This document shows positions 1 through 9,500 of a DNA stretch of 64,000 nt, piece by piece. A program made the position numbers and the translations under genes. The DNA comes from Verrucomicrobiaceae bacterium (lineage in GTDB: Bacteria; Verrucomicrobiota; Verrucomicrobiia; Verrucomicrobiales; Verrucomicrobiaceae). Each line of letters opens with the position of its first letter. Positions within the stretch are counted from its first letter, which is position 1. The notes beneath the pieces were generated by a model. That model was not told the origin of the DNA. It made no database searches and saw only the letters and a program-made list of their open reading frames with translations. The stretch lies in the NCBI GenBank assembly GCA_016713035.1, contig JADJPW010000003.1, forward strand, positions 434,001 to 498,000. The letters run 5' to 3'.

Positions 1-491
1 AGCAGACGGCCAGCGACCTCACTAGCGATGTACATTTGGTGCGGCAGCAGATCCACCCGCCCACCACAAAAGCCGCGCACAGGTGACTGCCGCATCTCCG
101 CACGGTGCCGCAGCGCCTCCACCCTCAGGTCAAAGGTGTGCAGATCGTCGATCTGGCCCGCTTTGAGCCGGTCCTCTGGCTTGGAGAAGCTCAGCGTATC
201 CGCCAGCTCTGCCTCACTGATTTCCACGCTGTCCGCCTGATAAAAAAGGATCTTCTGCCGCTCCTCCACACCGGTGACATTCAGTGTACGGCCATCATGC
301 GTCTTGACGGTATCACCGGGCTGGAATTTCACCCGGCGCAGCGGAGCGGAGGCCAGCGCATACACCCGCGCCTGCTGGGCTGCGGGGAAGTACATCTGCA
401 CGCGGCCAAACTCTGCTTTTCCGATCACACCGATACCGAGTTCCGGTTCGGAATTACTAACCCAACGCTGTCCAGGAGAAGGAATATCCAT
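1..491 (-). CDS. rapA: RapA, RNA polymerase-associated Swi2/Snf2 ATPase (N-terminal part, runs off window)
   Basis: The gene reads leftward from an ATG at 491 and is open at the window edge, so only about 163 N-terminal residues are present. The translation follows the RapA N-terminus closely: GQRWVSNSEPELGIG at the start, then FQPGDTVKTHDGR, FSKPEDRLKAGQID, and RGFCGGRVDLLPHQMYIA just ahead of where the helicase Walker A would come. These are the tandem Tudor-like N-terminal domain and the linker into the ATPase core. RapA recycles RNA polymerase after transcription. The helicase motifs lie outside the window and cannot be checked. It is divergent from the metal-transport operon that starts at 655. 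No clear Shine-Dalgarno sequence precedes the start. Confidence 0.88.
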   Translation of the reverse strand, partial: MDIPSPGQRWVSNSEPELGIGVIGKAEFGRVQMYFPAAQQARVYALASAPLRRVKFQPGDTVKTHDGRTLNVTGVEERQKILFYQADSVEISEAELADTLSFSKPEDRLKAGQIDDLHTFDLRVEALRHRAEMRQSPVRGFCGGRVDLLPHQMYIASEVAGRL

Positions 492-654
492 GTTTAAAAA
501 AGGGCGCAGAGGCTACGAGACAGAGCTGGCAGTGCAATCGCTCAATATGGTAAAAATGAAGCTGTTCGGATGCTGCTCGTTACGCGGTGCTTGCGGTGGA
601 TAGAGTTGGTCTTGCTACTTGAAACCCCACTTTGCCCGGCCTAAACGCCATCTC

Positions 655-1512
655 GTGAAGATCGTACGCCTCCTCGCCGCTGTGTTGCTCACCGCCTGTG
701 GCCCCACCCCGCCGCAGACTGTGGACACACGCCCGCTCGTCGTCGCCACCACGACCATGGTCGCGGATCTAGCGGCACAGATCGGCGGGGCAGACATCCG
801 GCTCGCGGCTCTGATGGGCCCTGGGGTCGATCCGCACCTCTATAAACCGGGCGCTAGTGATGCCCAAAAGCTCTCTCAGGCCAAAGTCGTGCTCTTCAGC
901 GGCCTCCACCTCGAAGGCCGCATGGCCGACATGCTGGAAAAACGCGGCGTCGCCGTCACGGTGGGCATTCCCAGCGCTGAATTGCTGCTAAACGATGGCC
1001 ATCCAGATCCTCATGTCTGGGGAGACGCCCAGCTTTGGTCCCACTGCATCGACCCCGTCGTCGAGGCACTCAGTGCAGCCCATCCAGCTCAAAAAGCCGC
1101 TTTCACGGAGCGCGGAGCCCAGCTCAAGACCACCTACGCCACGCTCCATGCCTGGGCGAAAAGCGAGATCGCGAAAATCCCCGCCTCGCAGCGCATCCTC
1201 ATCACCAGCCATGATGCTTTTGCGTACTTTGGCCGCGCCTATGGGCTCCAGGTCGTCGGCGTGCAGGGCATCTCCACGGTGAGTGAGGCGGGGCTCGCCG
1301 ATGTCGCCCAGGCGGTGGATTTCATCAAAGCGAAAGCGGTGAAAGCCATCTTCGTCGAGAGCAGCGTGCCGCATGCCACCATCGAGCGGATCGCGCAGGA
1401 CAGCGGGGCAAAAATCGGTGGGGAGCTCTTCTCCGATGCCCTCGGCGAAAACCAGACTTACGAGCAAATGCTCCGCGCCAACGTCAGCCGCATCGTGGAG
1501 GCACTGAAATGA
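655..1512 (+). CDS. Metal ABC transporter substrate-binding lipoprotein (TroA/ZnuA family)
   Basis: About 285 residues, a normal size for cluster A-I binding proteins. I chose the GTG at 655 because it gives a compact lipoprotein signal (MKIVRLLAAVLLTAC) with lipobox L-T-A-C. An in-frame TTG at 619 would add 12 residues and is the alternative. Family motifs are visible: GVDPHLYKPGASD, HPDPHVWGD, ITSHDAFAYFG, and FVESSVPHATIERIA near the C-terminus. The histidines of DPHLY and DPHVW and the later acidic residues are the expected Mn/Zn/Fe ligands. The protein captures the metal outside the cytoplasmic membrane and delivers it to the permeases encoded downstream. The stop overlaps the start of the ATPase gene by 4 bp (ATGA), which indicates translational coupling. 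Confidence 0.93.
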   Translation: MKIVRLLAAVLLTACGPTPPQTVDTRPLVVATTTMVADLAAQIGGADIRLAALMGPGVDPHLYKPGASDAQKLSQAKVVLFSGLHLEGRMADMLEKRGVAVTVGIPSAELLLNDGHPDPHVWGDAQLWSHCIDPVVEALSAAHPAQKAAFTERGAQLKTTYATLHAWAKSEIAKIPASQRILITSHDAFAYFGRAYGLQVVGVQGISTVSEAGLADVAQAVDFIKAKAVKAIFVESSVPHATIERIAQDSGAKIGGELFSDALGENQTYEQMLRANVSRIVEALK

Positions 1513-2270
1513 CGACAACGCCCGCGCTCGAGCTCCACGATCTCACCGTCAGCTACGCCCAAAAACCGGTGCTCTATGGCATCGACGTGCAGGTGCCACA
1601 GCGCTCCATCACCGGCATCATCGGTCCGACCGGAGCCGGCAAAAGCACCATGATCCGTGCCATCATGGGCCTCACGCCGCTGAATGGCGGATGGGTCAAG
1701 ATTTTCGGTGAGTCCTTCCTGCAAAGCCGCCACCGAGTCGGCTACGTGCCGCAGCGTGAGCAGGTCGATTGGGATTTTCCAGTCAATGTCATGGATGTGG
1801 TCCTCATGGGCCGCTACGGCCGCCGTGGCTGGCTGCGCCGTGTCACGAAAGAGGACCACCGCATCGCGGAAGAGAGCCTCGAAAAAGTCGGCATGCTGCC
1901 CTTTCGGCATCGTCAAATCGCCAACCTCAGCGGTGGCCAGCAGCAGCGTGTCTTCCTCGCCCGTGCTCTCGCCCAGCAAAGTGATCTCTACCTCATGGAC
2001 GAGCCCTTTGCCGGTGTGGATGCCACCACCGAACGCGCCATCGTCACCCTGCTCCAGCAGCTCCAAACGGAAGGCAAAACCATCCTCGTCGTCCACCACG
2101 ACCTGACCACCGCGAAGGAGTACTTTGATCACCTCCTGCTGCTGAACATGCGCCTCGTCGCCTTTGGCAAAACGGAGGATGTTTTCACCGTCGAGCAGCT
2201 TCAGAAGACTTATGGGGGCAGGCTGACGATCTTGAGCGATGTCGCTGCGAAAATGAGTCGTGAGATGTGA
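1509..2270 (+). CDS. Metal ABC transporter ATP-binding protein (TroB/MntB/ZnuC type)
   Basis: 253 residues. All ABC motifs are intact: Walker A GPTGAGKST at residues 39-47, Q-loop in PQREQVDWDFP, signature LSGGQQQR, Walker B LYLMDEPFAGVD and H-loop VVHHDL. The PQREQVDWDFPVNVMDVV segment is typical of Mn/Zn/Fe transporter ATPases. It powers metal import through the TroC/TroD permeases. The start overlaps the binding-protein stop (ATGA). The stop codon lies inside a heptamer repeat array that begins at 2260, so the last few residues may have been altered when the downstream four-helix-bundle unit arrived. Confidence 0.95.
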   Translation: MTTTPALELHDLTVSYAQKPVLYGIDVQVPQRSITGIIGPTGAGKSTMIRAIMGLTPLNGGWVKIFGESFLQSRHRVGYVPQREQVDWDFPVNVMDVVLMGRYGRRGWLRRVTKEDHRIAEESLEKVGMLPFRHRQIANLSGGQQQRVFLARALAQQSDLYLMDEPFAGVDATTERAIVTLLQQLQTEGKTILVVHHDLTTAKEYFDHLLLLNMRLVAFGKTEDVFTVEQLQKTYGGRLTILSDVAAKMSREM

Positions 2271-2295
2271 GAAGTTAGAAGTTAGAAGTGAGATG
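2260..2295 (+). repeat. Left heptamer array of the four-helix-bundle unit
   Basis: Five 7-bp units of the form GTKAGAW plus one base (36 bp). It overlaps the stop codon of the upstream ATPase gene. Its reverse complement recurs at 2784-2819 with 32 of 36 positions matching, so the two arrays form an inverted pair around the gene at 2315-2779. Confidence 0.85.
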
Positions 2296-2314
2296 TAACG
2301 AACCTACGAAAACC

Positions 2315-2779
2315 ATGATGCATGTGAGACACTTTCGAGAGCTGAGGACATATCAAAGTGCCCGGCAGGCGGCAGTGATGGTATTTCAGATGTCGAAGGC
2401 CTTTCCCAAGGAAGAACGATATTCGCTCACTGATCAGATTCGGAGGGCTTCGAGAGCGGTGAAGGCATTAATCGGCGAGGCCTGGGGGCGCAGGCGTTAT
2501 AGGGCTTCCTTTTCTCACAAGCTGGTCGAGGCACTGGGTGAGGCAAACGAGGTACAAAGCTGGTTGGATGACATTTTTGACTGCGCATATGCCGAACCAA
2601 GCTGGATCGAAGAGATGATGGAGCGCTACCAAGTCATCTCTAGCATGATCAGCCGAATGATCGATCACGCCCATGAATTTTGCCCGAACGAGCCTGATGC
2701 CGATTATCGCACCGGCGTCGTTCGAGAGCCTCTGCCAGACACTGAATGGTTCACCGACACCCCACGCTCCGCGCTGTGA
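2315..2779 (+). CDS. Four-helix-bundle protein (S23/IVP-type, Avd-like family)
   Basis: About 154 residues. The motifs fit the TIGR02436 four-helix-bundle family: HFRELRTYQSARQAAVMVFQ, then FPKEERYSLTDQIRRASRAV, then a conserved middle helix (SFSHKLVEALGEANEVQSWL) and a last helix. The ATG at 2315 (or the next codon) begins the conserved region; an upstream in-frame GTG at 2288 lies in the repeat array. Related proteins are encoded in 23S rRNA intervening sequences and as accessory proteins of diversity-generating retroelements. Their exact role is often unknown. It sits between the ATPase and permease genes of a metal transporter, where it has no evident business, and two inverted heptamer arrays flank it. 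Confidence 0.85.
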   Translation: MMHVRHFRELRTYQSARQAAVMVFQMSKAFPKEERYSLTDQIRRASRAVKALIGEAWGRRRYRASFSHKLVEALGEANEVQSWLDDIFDCAYAEPSWIEEMMERYQVISSMISRMIDHAHEFCPNEPDADYRTGVVREPLPDTEWFTDTPRSAL

Positions 2780-4233
2780 AGCCCATCTCACGTCTCACTT
2801 CTTACTTCTCACTTCTCACGCTTGCTTTCGCAAGCAGCTCCGCCCACGCCGCCCGCATCGGCGACCTCACGGACACCAGCATCACCGAGCAGGCCCTGCG
2901 TTTTTTCTCTTTCAGCGATCCCTCGCTGCGGCTCGCGCTCATCGGCTGCATTTTGCTCGGGCTGAATTGCGGCCTGCTGGGCGGATTCATCGTGGTGCGG
3001 CGGCTTTCGCTCGTGGGGGACACTTTGAGCCATGCGGTGCTACCAGGCATCGCGCTCGGATTTCTTTGGAACAGCACCAAGGACCCGCTGGCCATCCTCA
3101 TCGGTGCCACGCTGGTCGGTGGACTCAGCATGCTCATCGTCAGCGGAATCACACGCACCACACGGCTCAAAGAGGATGCGGCGATGGGGCTGGTGCTCTC
3201 CTCGTTTTTCGCGATCGGCATCTGCTTGTTTAAAATGATCGAAAAAATGCCGACGGGGCAAAAAAGCGGTCTGGACCGCTTCTTCTACGGCCAAGCTGCC
3301 GCGATGAGTGAGGCCGACATCACGCTCATGGCCATCACGGTGGCCATCACGATCACGTTTGTCGTCTTTACCTACCGTGGGCTGCTCACGCTCAGTTTTC
3401 ACCGTGCCTTCGGTCAGAGCCTCGGAGTGCCTGTGGCAGCGCTGCATCATGCGATGATGCTTTTGACCGCCTTTGCCGTCGTCACGGCCATGCAGGCCGT
3501 CGGCGTGGTGCTGGTCTCTGCCATGCTCATCATCCCAGCAGCCACCGCGTGCCTGCTCACGGACCGCATGCACCGTGTACTCATCTACTCCGCCCTCATC
3601 GGCATCACCACGGCGGTGTTTGGGGCCTTTTTCTCCTTCCTCGGCTCCAATATGCCCACGGGGCCCTTCATGGTGTTGGCGGGCTCCTTTTTGTTCGTGC
3701 TCGCCTTTCTATTCAGTCCACGTCATGGCTGGCTCACACGGCTCTGGCGTCAAAAAAGCCAGCAGGGCCGTGTCAGCCGGGAAAACACACTCAAAGCCAT
3801 GTACCACCTGGCCGAGCGACGCGACTTCTGCGAAGAAGGCATCACGCTCCTCGATCTGGCCGATGCACGTCGAGAGCCGCTGGAACAAATCCGCAGCCAA
3901 GGGGATGAGCTCGTCCATCAAAAGCTCGCCACCCTCACCGATGACGGCAGCATGCTGCACTTCACACCCGAGGGCTGGCGCAAAGCCAGCGCCATCGTGC
4001 GCAATCACCGCCTGTGGGAGCTCTACCTCACCAATGTCATGCAATACGGCCCCGATCACGTCCATGAGGATGCCGAAAAGATCGAGCACATCCTCGGTGA
4101 AGACACCGTGCGGCAGCTCGAGCGCCGCCTCGCATTCCCCCAGACCGATCCCCACGGCAAACCGATCCCTGGTGCACGTGACGTGCACGGCAGCGCTGGC
4201 AGGCCGCGCCAGGGTGAGACCACGGGCTACTGA
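2776..4233 (+). CDS. Metal ABC permease fused to a C-terminal DtxR/MntR-like regulator domain (TroC type)
   Basis: About 485 residues from the GTG at 2776, which overlaps the previous stop (GTGA). An in-frame ATG at 2746 would add 10 residues. Residues about 35-325 are the polytopic ABC-3 permease, with conserved GGFIVVRRLSLVGDTLSHAVLPG and the end segment FMVLAGSFLFVLAFLFSP. From about residue 335 there is a soluble module: a winged helix (TLKAMYHLAERRDF, GITLLDLAD), then NHRLWELYL, PDHVHEDAEKIEH and DPHGKPIP. These match the C-terminal half of iron/manganese-dependent DtxR-family repressors. The fusion suggests direct metal-dependent control of transport or expression. The first 20 or so residues (RLTSYFSLLTLAFA) are partly encoded by the right heptamer array, so the N-terminus may be remodelled. 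Confidence 0.92.
   Translation: MKPISRLTSYFSLLTLAFASSSAHAARIGDLTDTSITEQALRFFSFSDPSLRLALIGCILLGLNCGLLGGFIVVRRLSLVGDTLSHAVLPGIALGFLWNSTKDPLAILIGATLVGGLSMLIVSGITRTTRLKEDAAMGLVLSSFFAIGICLFKMIEKMPTGQKSGLDRFFYGQAAAMSEADITLMAITVAITITFVVFTYRGLLTLSFHRAFGQSLGVPVAALHHAMMLLTAFAVVTAMQAVGVVLVSAMLIIPAATACLLTDRMHRVLIYSALIGITTAVFGAFFSFLGSNMPTGPFMVLAGSFLFVLAFLFSPRHGWLTRLWRQKSQQGRVSRENTLKAMYHLAERRDFCEEGITLLDLADARREPLEQIRSQGDELVHQKLATLTDDGSMLHFTPEGWRKASAIVRNHRLWELYLTNVMQYGPDHVHEDAEKIEHILGEDTVRQLERRLAFPQTDPHGKPIPGARDVHGSAGRPRQGETTGY
2784..2819 (-). repeat. Right heptamer array of the four-helix-bundle unit
   Basis: Inverted copy of the array at 2260-2295: five 7-bp units plus one base, 32 of 36 positions identical after reverse complementing. 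It lies inside the first codons of the TroC-type permease gene and encodes part of its N-terminal hydrophobic segment. The whole bracketed unit spans 2260-2819 (560 bp). Confidence 0.85.
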
Positions 4234-4247
4234 CCACCTCTCTCTCC

Positions 4248-5180
4248 ATGACCGATCTCTTTCCACCCTTCGACGCCCATGCGGTCTTCGTCGCTCCTTG
4301 GACGACGGGGCTACCCGTGTATGGCTGGATGGTGCTGATGGCCTTCTTTGTCACGGCGGCATGCGGCCTTGTCGGAAATTATCTCATCCTCCGCCGCATG
4401 GCGCTGGTGGGGGATGCGATCAGCCATAGTGTGCTGCCAGGCCTAGCCGCAGCGTATCTGGTGGCCGGCAGTCTGAGCGTGCCGGCCATGCTCGCCGGGG
4501 CACTCGGAGCGGGGCTGCTGACCACGGTGCTGATCGAGTTTCTGCACTCGCGTAGCCGCATCAAGGCAGATGCCGCCATCGGCATCACCTTCTGCACCCT
4601 CTTCGCGCTCGGCGTGGTGATGATCAATGTCTTCGCCTCCAAAGTGCATCTGGATGCCGACTGCGTGCTCTACGGCCAGTTGGAATTCCTCGATAGCTCC
4701 GCAGGCATGCCAGCGGCAGTGGCGATCATGGGCAGCATCACTCTCATCGTCGCGGTGCTGATCGTGCTTTTCTACAAGGAACTACTGATCACCTCCTTTG
4801 ACACGCTGATGGCCGGATCACAGGGCTTTGCGCCAGGGAAGATGCATCTCGCCCTCATGGCGGTGCTCTCCATCGTCATCGTCGCCGCCTTTGAGAGTGT
4901 GGGCGCCGTGCTGGTCATCGCCATGCTCATCCTGCCGGGAGCTACGGCACAGCTCATCAGCACCCGGCTCTCTGTCTGCCTATGGCTCAGTCTTTTGCAC
5001 GCCGTGCTCAGCTCCATCGCCGGTCTGCACCTGAGCCTCGCGCTGGACTGCCCCATGGCGGCCTGCGTCGTGATCGCGGGATCGTTTTGGTTTAGCTGCG
5101 CTTGGCTCCAGCATGTGCTGCGGCGGCGATTTGCTAGACGGTTGGATTCGTCTGGGGACATTGCTTCCATTCGCGCATGA
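4248..5180 (+). CDS. Metal ABC permease (TroD type), 3' end altered
   Basis: 310 residues, a typical ABC-3 family permease with about eight hydrophobic segments. Conserved parts are NYLILRRMALVGDAISHSV, SRIKADAAIGITF, and ESVGAVLVIAMLILPGATA. It is the second permease of the Mn/Zn/Fe transporter and starts 14 bp after the TroC stop. The C-terminal tail after FSCAWLQHVLRRRF (ARRLDSSGDIASIRA) is probably not the original one. A 38-bp copy of this end, with a different continuation ending in RAVLPTEAA, lies at 10562-10666, beyond the IS and RCC1 gene. The core is intact, so the protein may still work. Confidence 0.92.
   Translation: MTDLFPPFDAHAVFVAPWTTGLPVYGWMVLMAFFVTAACGLVGNYLILRRMALVGDAISHSVLPGLAAAYLVAGSLSVPAMLAGALGAGLLTTVLIEFLHSRSRIKADAAIGITFCTLFALGVVMINVFASKVHLDADCVLYGQLEFLDSSAGMPAAVAIMGSITLIVAVLIVLFYKELLITSFDTLMAGSQGFAPGKMHLALMAVLSIVIVAAFESVGAVLVIAMLILPGATAQLISTRLSVCLWLSLLHAVLSSIAGLHLSLALDCPMAACVVIAGSFWFSCAWLQHVLRRRFARRLDSSGDIASIRA
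5091..5128 (+). repeat. 38-bp direct repeat, copy 1 (in troD 3' end)
   Basis: 37 of 38 bases match 10562-10599. The single difference is synonymous (GCT/GCC, Ala). The repeat encodes the FSCAWLQHVLRRR segment of the permease. The two copies flank a 5.4-kb stretch that holds the ISL3-type element and the RCC1-repeat gene. Confidence 0.85.
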
Positions 5181-5207
5181 GGGATTTTCCTATTGCCACA
5201 AAATTCC

Positions 5208-6492
5208 GGTTCATCCGGGAAGTTGGTGCGGCATTCAAGTGCCGGTGAGTATGTCTTTTGACTCGTGGAGCGCGTAGATGCGTAGGTGGAGGGAAGTCCA
5301 CATCGCGGTAGCCGTAGGCCAGGCGCGTGAGGCGGCCGATTTTGTTGTTGAGGCCCTCCATGATGCCGGAGCCTGATCGGATGGTCGAAGTAGCTGAGTA
5401 TTTGCCGCGCGTGCGTCAGCATCGTGTTGGCGTGCTTGAGCGGCCCGATGGCCGTGGCGTAGGCTTTGAGTATCCACTCTTGCAGATACTTTTGCGCTGC
5501 CTCCTTGCCCGGCTGGTTCCATAGCTGGCGTAGCTCCTCTTTGAGATAGTAGGCTTTGGAGAGCGGCTCGTTGTAGGCGAGGGCTTCCTCCAATTCCGGG
5601 CGCTTGTCCGGCGGCAGATTCTCCCTGCCGTAGAGCAGCAGGTAGCGCGTGCCTTTAATGAACTTCTGTCCGGTGAGCTCTAGTGTGCGCTGCAGACCGC
5701 GCCGTATCTCGTCGATCTTCTCGTTGGCGAGCTTGATGATGTGGAAGTGGTCGAAGACTAACGCAGCGTCAGGCAGGTGCTCGTTGATGGCGCTCCAGTA
5801 AGCTCCGCTCATGTCGCAGGCCACCGCCTCAATGTGGGCACCGCTGCGCCGCAGCCGCTCCCAGAAGCCCTCCAGGGCCTTGCCGCGTCCTTTGCCCACC
5901 CAAAGCACGCGTCCGCTTTCCAGATCGACCACCAGGGTGACGTATTTGGCCTTCTTGCCAAGGTAGTTTTCGTCCACGCCGATGCGCCTGACTTCGCGCA
6001 TTTCCACCTTCTCAAAGCGCCGTGCCAAATCGGCCTTCACAATGCTTTTGACCGTGTCCCAACCCAGGTGTGTGAAGCGTGCCACGTCTTGCAGGCTCAT
6101 GAAGCGGCTCACTCGCAGACGAATCGAGCTAGGGCGCGGCTGTGGTGGCTGCAGGCGGGAGCAAAGGGGGAGTGCTCGAAGCTTTTGCCACAGCCACGAC
6201 ACTCGCATTTGGGCACCTCCACCACCAGCACCACTTGTTTGGGGCCGATGGGCAGGGTTTTGATGCGTCGCTGCCTTTTGCCGCGCCTCCAATACTCCCG
6301 CCCCTGGCAGTGCGGGCACTCAATGTGCTGATCCTTGACCGCTAGATGGAACTCCACCCGGCCCTCCACATACTTCGTGCTGCGATACTCGTATCCTTCG
6401 CGCACGCCAAACGCGTGATATAGCAAACTCTGGCTCATCCTGCCCTTTTGCCATCGTCACGCCCCCCTCCGCACCAACTTCCCGGATGAACC
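5208..6492 (-). mobile_element. ISL3-family insertion sequence (1285 bp) with 24-bp inverted repeats and 8-bp target duplication
   Basis: The ends are perfect 24-bp inverted repeats: GGTTCATCCGGGAAGTTGGT... at 5208-5231 and its reverse complement at 6469-6492. Immediately outside both ends is the same octamer AAAATTCC (5200-5207 and 6493-6500). An 8-bp duplication is what the ISL3 family makes. The single transposase gene inside is broken by frameshifts, so the copy looks immobile on its own. It landed between the troD end and the RCC1-repeat gene. Confidence 0.93.
5235..6438 (-). pseudogene. ISL3-family transposase, three frameshifts
   Basis: Reading leftward from the ATG at 6438: a zinc-binding N-terminus (CPHCQGREYW ... 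CECRGCGKSF), a helix-turn-helix (MSLQDVARFTHLGWDTVKSI), then the DDE domain with RIGVDENYLGKKAKYVTLVV, AVACDMSGAYWSAI and LVFDHFHIIKLANEKID, and a C-terminal GIMEGLNNKIGRLTRLAYGYRD. The frame changes near 6111 (after ARFVCE), near 5375 (after YFDHPI) and near 5300 (before LRIYALHESKDILTGT), each consistent with a one-base indel. The final stop is at 5235-5237. Three lesions in one gene argue for real decay. Confidence 0.9.
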
Positions 6493-6524
6493 AAAATTCC
6501 GCGCATGGTAAGCCATCAGAAATC

Positions 6525-9500
6525 ATGAAATTGTGCACTGTCTTCGACTTAAGGTTGGCGATACTGGTGGCTTTGGGGTGGATGAATTCCATCTCCAAAA
6601 GTGAGACCGTGCATTTTACGGATGCGAACACGATCCCCCTCACATCTAGCCTTTATACTGCGAGCGGGCCATTGCAGGTGACGCTCGATTTTGCTCCACC
6701 AGCAGGCACGGTGCTCAAGTTGGTCAATCACACGGGGGCTCAGTCCGTGAGTGGCACATTCACCAACGTGCCCGAAGGGGGACTCGTCGTCGGACTTCAG
6801 TCCTCGACTCCGCATAACTTTGAACTTACCTATGCGGGCGGGGATGGGAATGACATCACGCTGACTCAAGTGAGCGAAGTGGTAACCTTTCCGCCCATCG
6901 GCGTGAAATACATTGATGACGCCCCTTTCTCGCTGAATGCGACATCAAGTGGCTCCTCGACGGTGACTTATGAAATCGTAGCCGGGACAAATAGCGCATA
7001 TGTGTATGAGGATGTGATCTACTTGGGTAACACGCCGGGTGCAGTGACTGTCAAAGCGGTGGCTGGTAGTTCCCTGCCAAAGTATCAGACCTTTAGGCTA
7101 GAGGCGGCGGGTAGCGGCTTCTTGAGGTTAGCCAGCAGCAAAATGGGCCTGTTTTCTCTAGGCATACGGGCGAATGGGACACTTTGGGGCTGGGGGAACA
7201 ATGACAGCGGCCAGCTGGGTAATGGAGTCACCGGGACCTCACGCACTCCGGTGCAAAGCGGCACCGCGACCAACTGGCGGCAGGTGAGTGCAGGACTCAC
7301 CCATGCCGTCGGCACCCGCACGGATGGCTCGCTCTGGGCTTGGGGGAAAAACAATCTTGGTCAAGTCGGTCAGGGAACCGCCAATGCAACGCTGTACACC
7401 ACTGCAACGCGGGTCGGCAGCGACATTGACTGGGCCTGGGCAGTCGCCGGGTTCGACCACTGCATTGCCGTGAAGACAAACGGGACGTTGTGGGCCTGGG
7501 GTGCAAATAACCTCGGCCAGTGCGGCCAGGGAGACATCACACCAGCTCTCTACGCCTCACCGGTGCAGATCGGCACGGATAATGACTGGCGGCAGACCGA
7601 AGCTGGCCTGAGTGCTGGTGGAGACTTCACCCTGGCACTGAAGACCAGCGGCCTGCTCTGGGCCTGGGGTGACAACACTAACGGACAGCTCGGCGACGGG
7701 ACCACTACCATGAGTGCCACGCCCGTGCAGATCACCGCAGGGAGTTGGAACGCAGTCTCAGCAGGCTATCGCTTCTCTATCGCTATTCTTTTCAATGGCA
7801 CTGTTTGGTCCTGGGGGGCAAACGGCAACGGCCAACTTGGCCGTGGCGGTATTGTTTCTAACACCTCCTCACCAAATGCTTGCGCGACCAGCACCCTCTT
7901 CGCCAAAATCTCCGCTGGGGGGCTTCATGCTCTCGGATTGGCTCTGGACGGCACGCTCTGGAGTTGGGGCAATAGCGTTGATGGCCAGCTCGGCCTCGGA
8001 CTCGCCAGCCCTTTTCCGAGGGTCTATACCCCAACGAAAGTCGGCTCCGCTCAGAATTGGAGTGAGATTGCGGCAGGAATGACAACGAGTCATGCGACGA
8101 CCACCGACGGCGGTCTCCAAGGCTGGGGAAGTAATGCTCTTGGTCAGATCGGCTGGCTGCCGCGATTGCCGCTGCCAGTACAGCCACTGCTCGGACCACT
8201 GAATCAGACCGCAGCTGGGCGGCTAGGGACTACCGCCATGATACGGCCAGACGGAACACTTTGGGCTCTCGGCTCCAATTCATACCAGCTCGGGCTAGGT
8301 GGTCAGTATGGAGAGCCTCTCCCTGTGGCGACTCAGGTGCCAGGAACGCAATCCTGGCGCAAGCTGAGCGCGGGATACCGGCACACGATGGCGATCGCGA
8401 GCGATGGCTCCCTCTGGGGATTCGGTAGCAACACTGCTGGCCAACTCGGCAATGGAACGACAACCGCCAGCAACTCACCCGTGCAAATCGGCACAGATAC
8501 AGATTGGGCCGTAGTCAGCGCTAGCTCGAATAATTTGACGAACACATCGGACTTCACCCTTGCCGTGAAGACAGATGGCTCTCTTTGGGCGTGGGGGGAC
8601 AATTCTTACGGCCAGTTCGGCAATGGGACCACCACCGGATCACTCACGCCAGTGCGCATCGGCACGGAAAATGACTGGGCCACCGTATTCGACACTGCGG
8701 GTGGTCATAGCCTTGCTTCAAAGACTAACCAAACCCTTTGGGCCTGGGGCCTAAACTCCAGCGGTCAGATCGGCAACAACACCTCGACGAATGTGCTGAA
8801 TCCCGTCCAAGTGCTGTCCGATGTGAAAATCGCTGTTGGCGGCACTTTTTATTCCATGGCTTTAAAGTGGGACGGAAGCCTCTATACTTGGGGGAGTGGC
8901 AGCAGCGGTCAGCTCGGTGTCAGTGGGTCAAGACTCTCTCCATATTTGATTTCAGGAACCTGGAAATCCATTGCTAGCACGAATGGCAGTACCAGCCTGG
9001 GCATCAAAAACGACGACTCACTCTGGGTATGGGGTTACGGATTTACCGGGCAGTTAGGAAATGGCACCTACTCGGCCAGCTCCACCGTCTCCCCGATCCG
9101 CATCGGCACGTCAAATAGCTGGGCCAGGGTTATCTCGAATGGTGCCCATCCATTGGCCCTTACCAAGGACGGCACCCTTTGGGGTTGGGGCGAGGCGAAT
9201 AGAGGCTCTACAGGCTTTGCAGGGCACGATCAGCTCCAGCCCGATCAGGTATTCCCAGCTCTATCTGCACCACAGACACTCTCATTCTTTCCGCCCTCTG
9301 GGATGAGTGTGGGAGATACCGTCACGCTGAATGCCCAGGCCTCTAGCGGCCTGCCACCCCGCTACATCGTCAATGGCGACGCCGTCCTCAATGGCGACCG
9401 ACTTACGGTCACAGGGCCTGGCACCATCAGCGTTATCGCTTACCAGCCAGGGGACCGCTTCTGGCAGGCCAGTGATATGCGCCAAGTGTTCATTCAAAAG

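Noticed and set aside
28..603. Plus-strand reading frames at the left edge
   Set aside because: They are antisense to the RapA N-terminus, which fits its family from the first residue.
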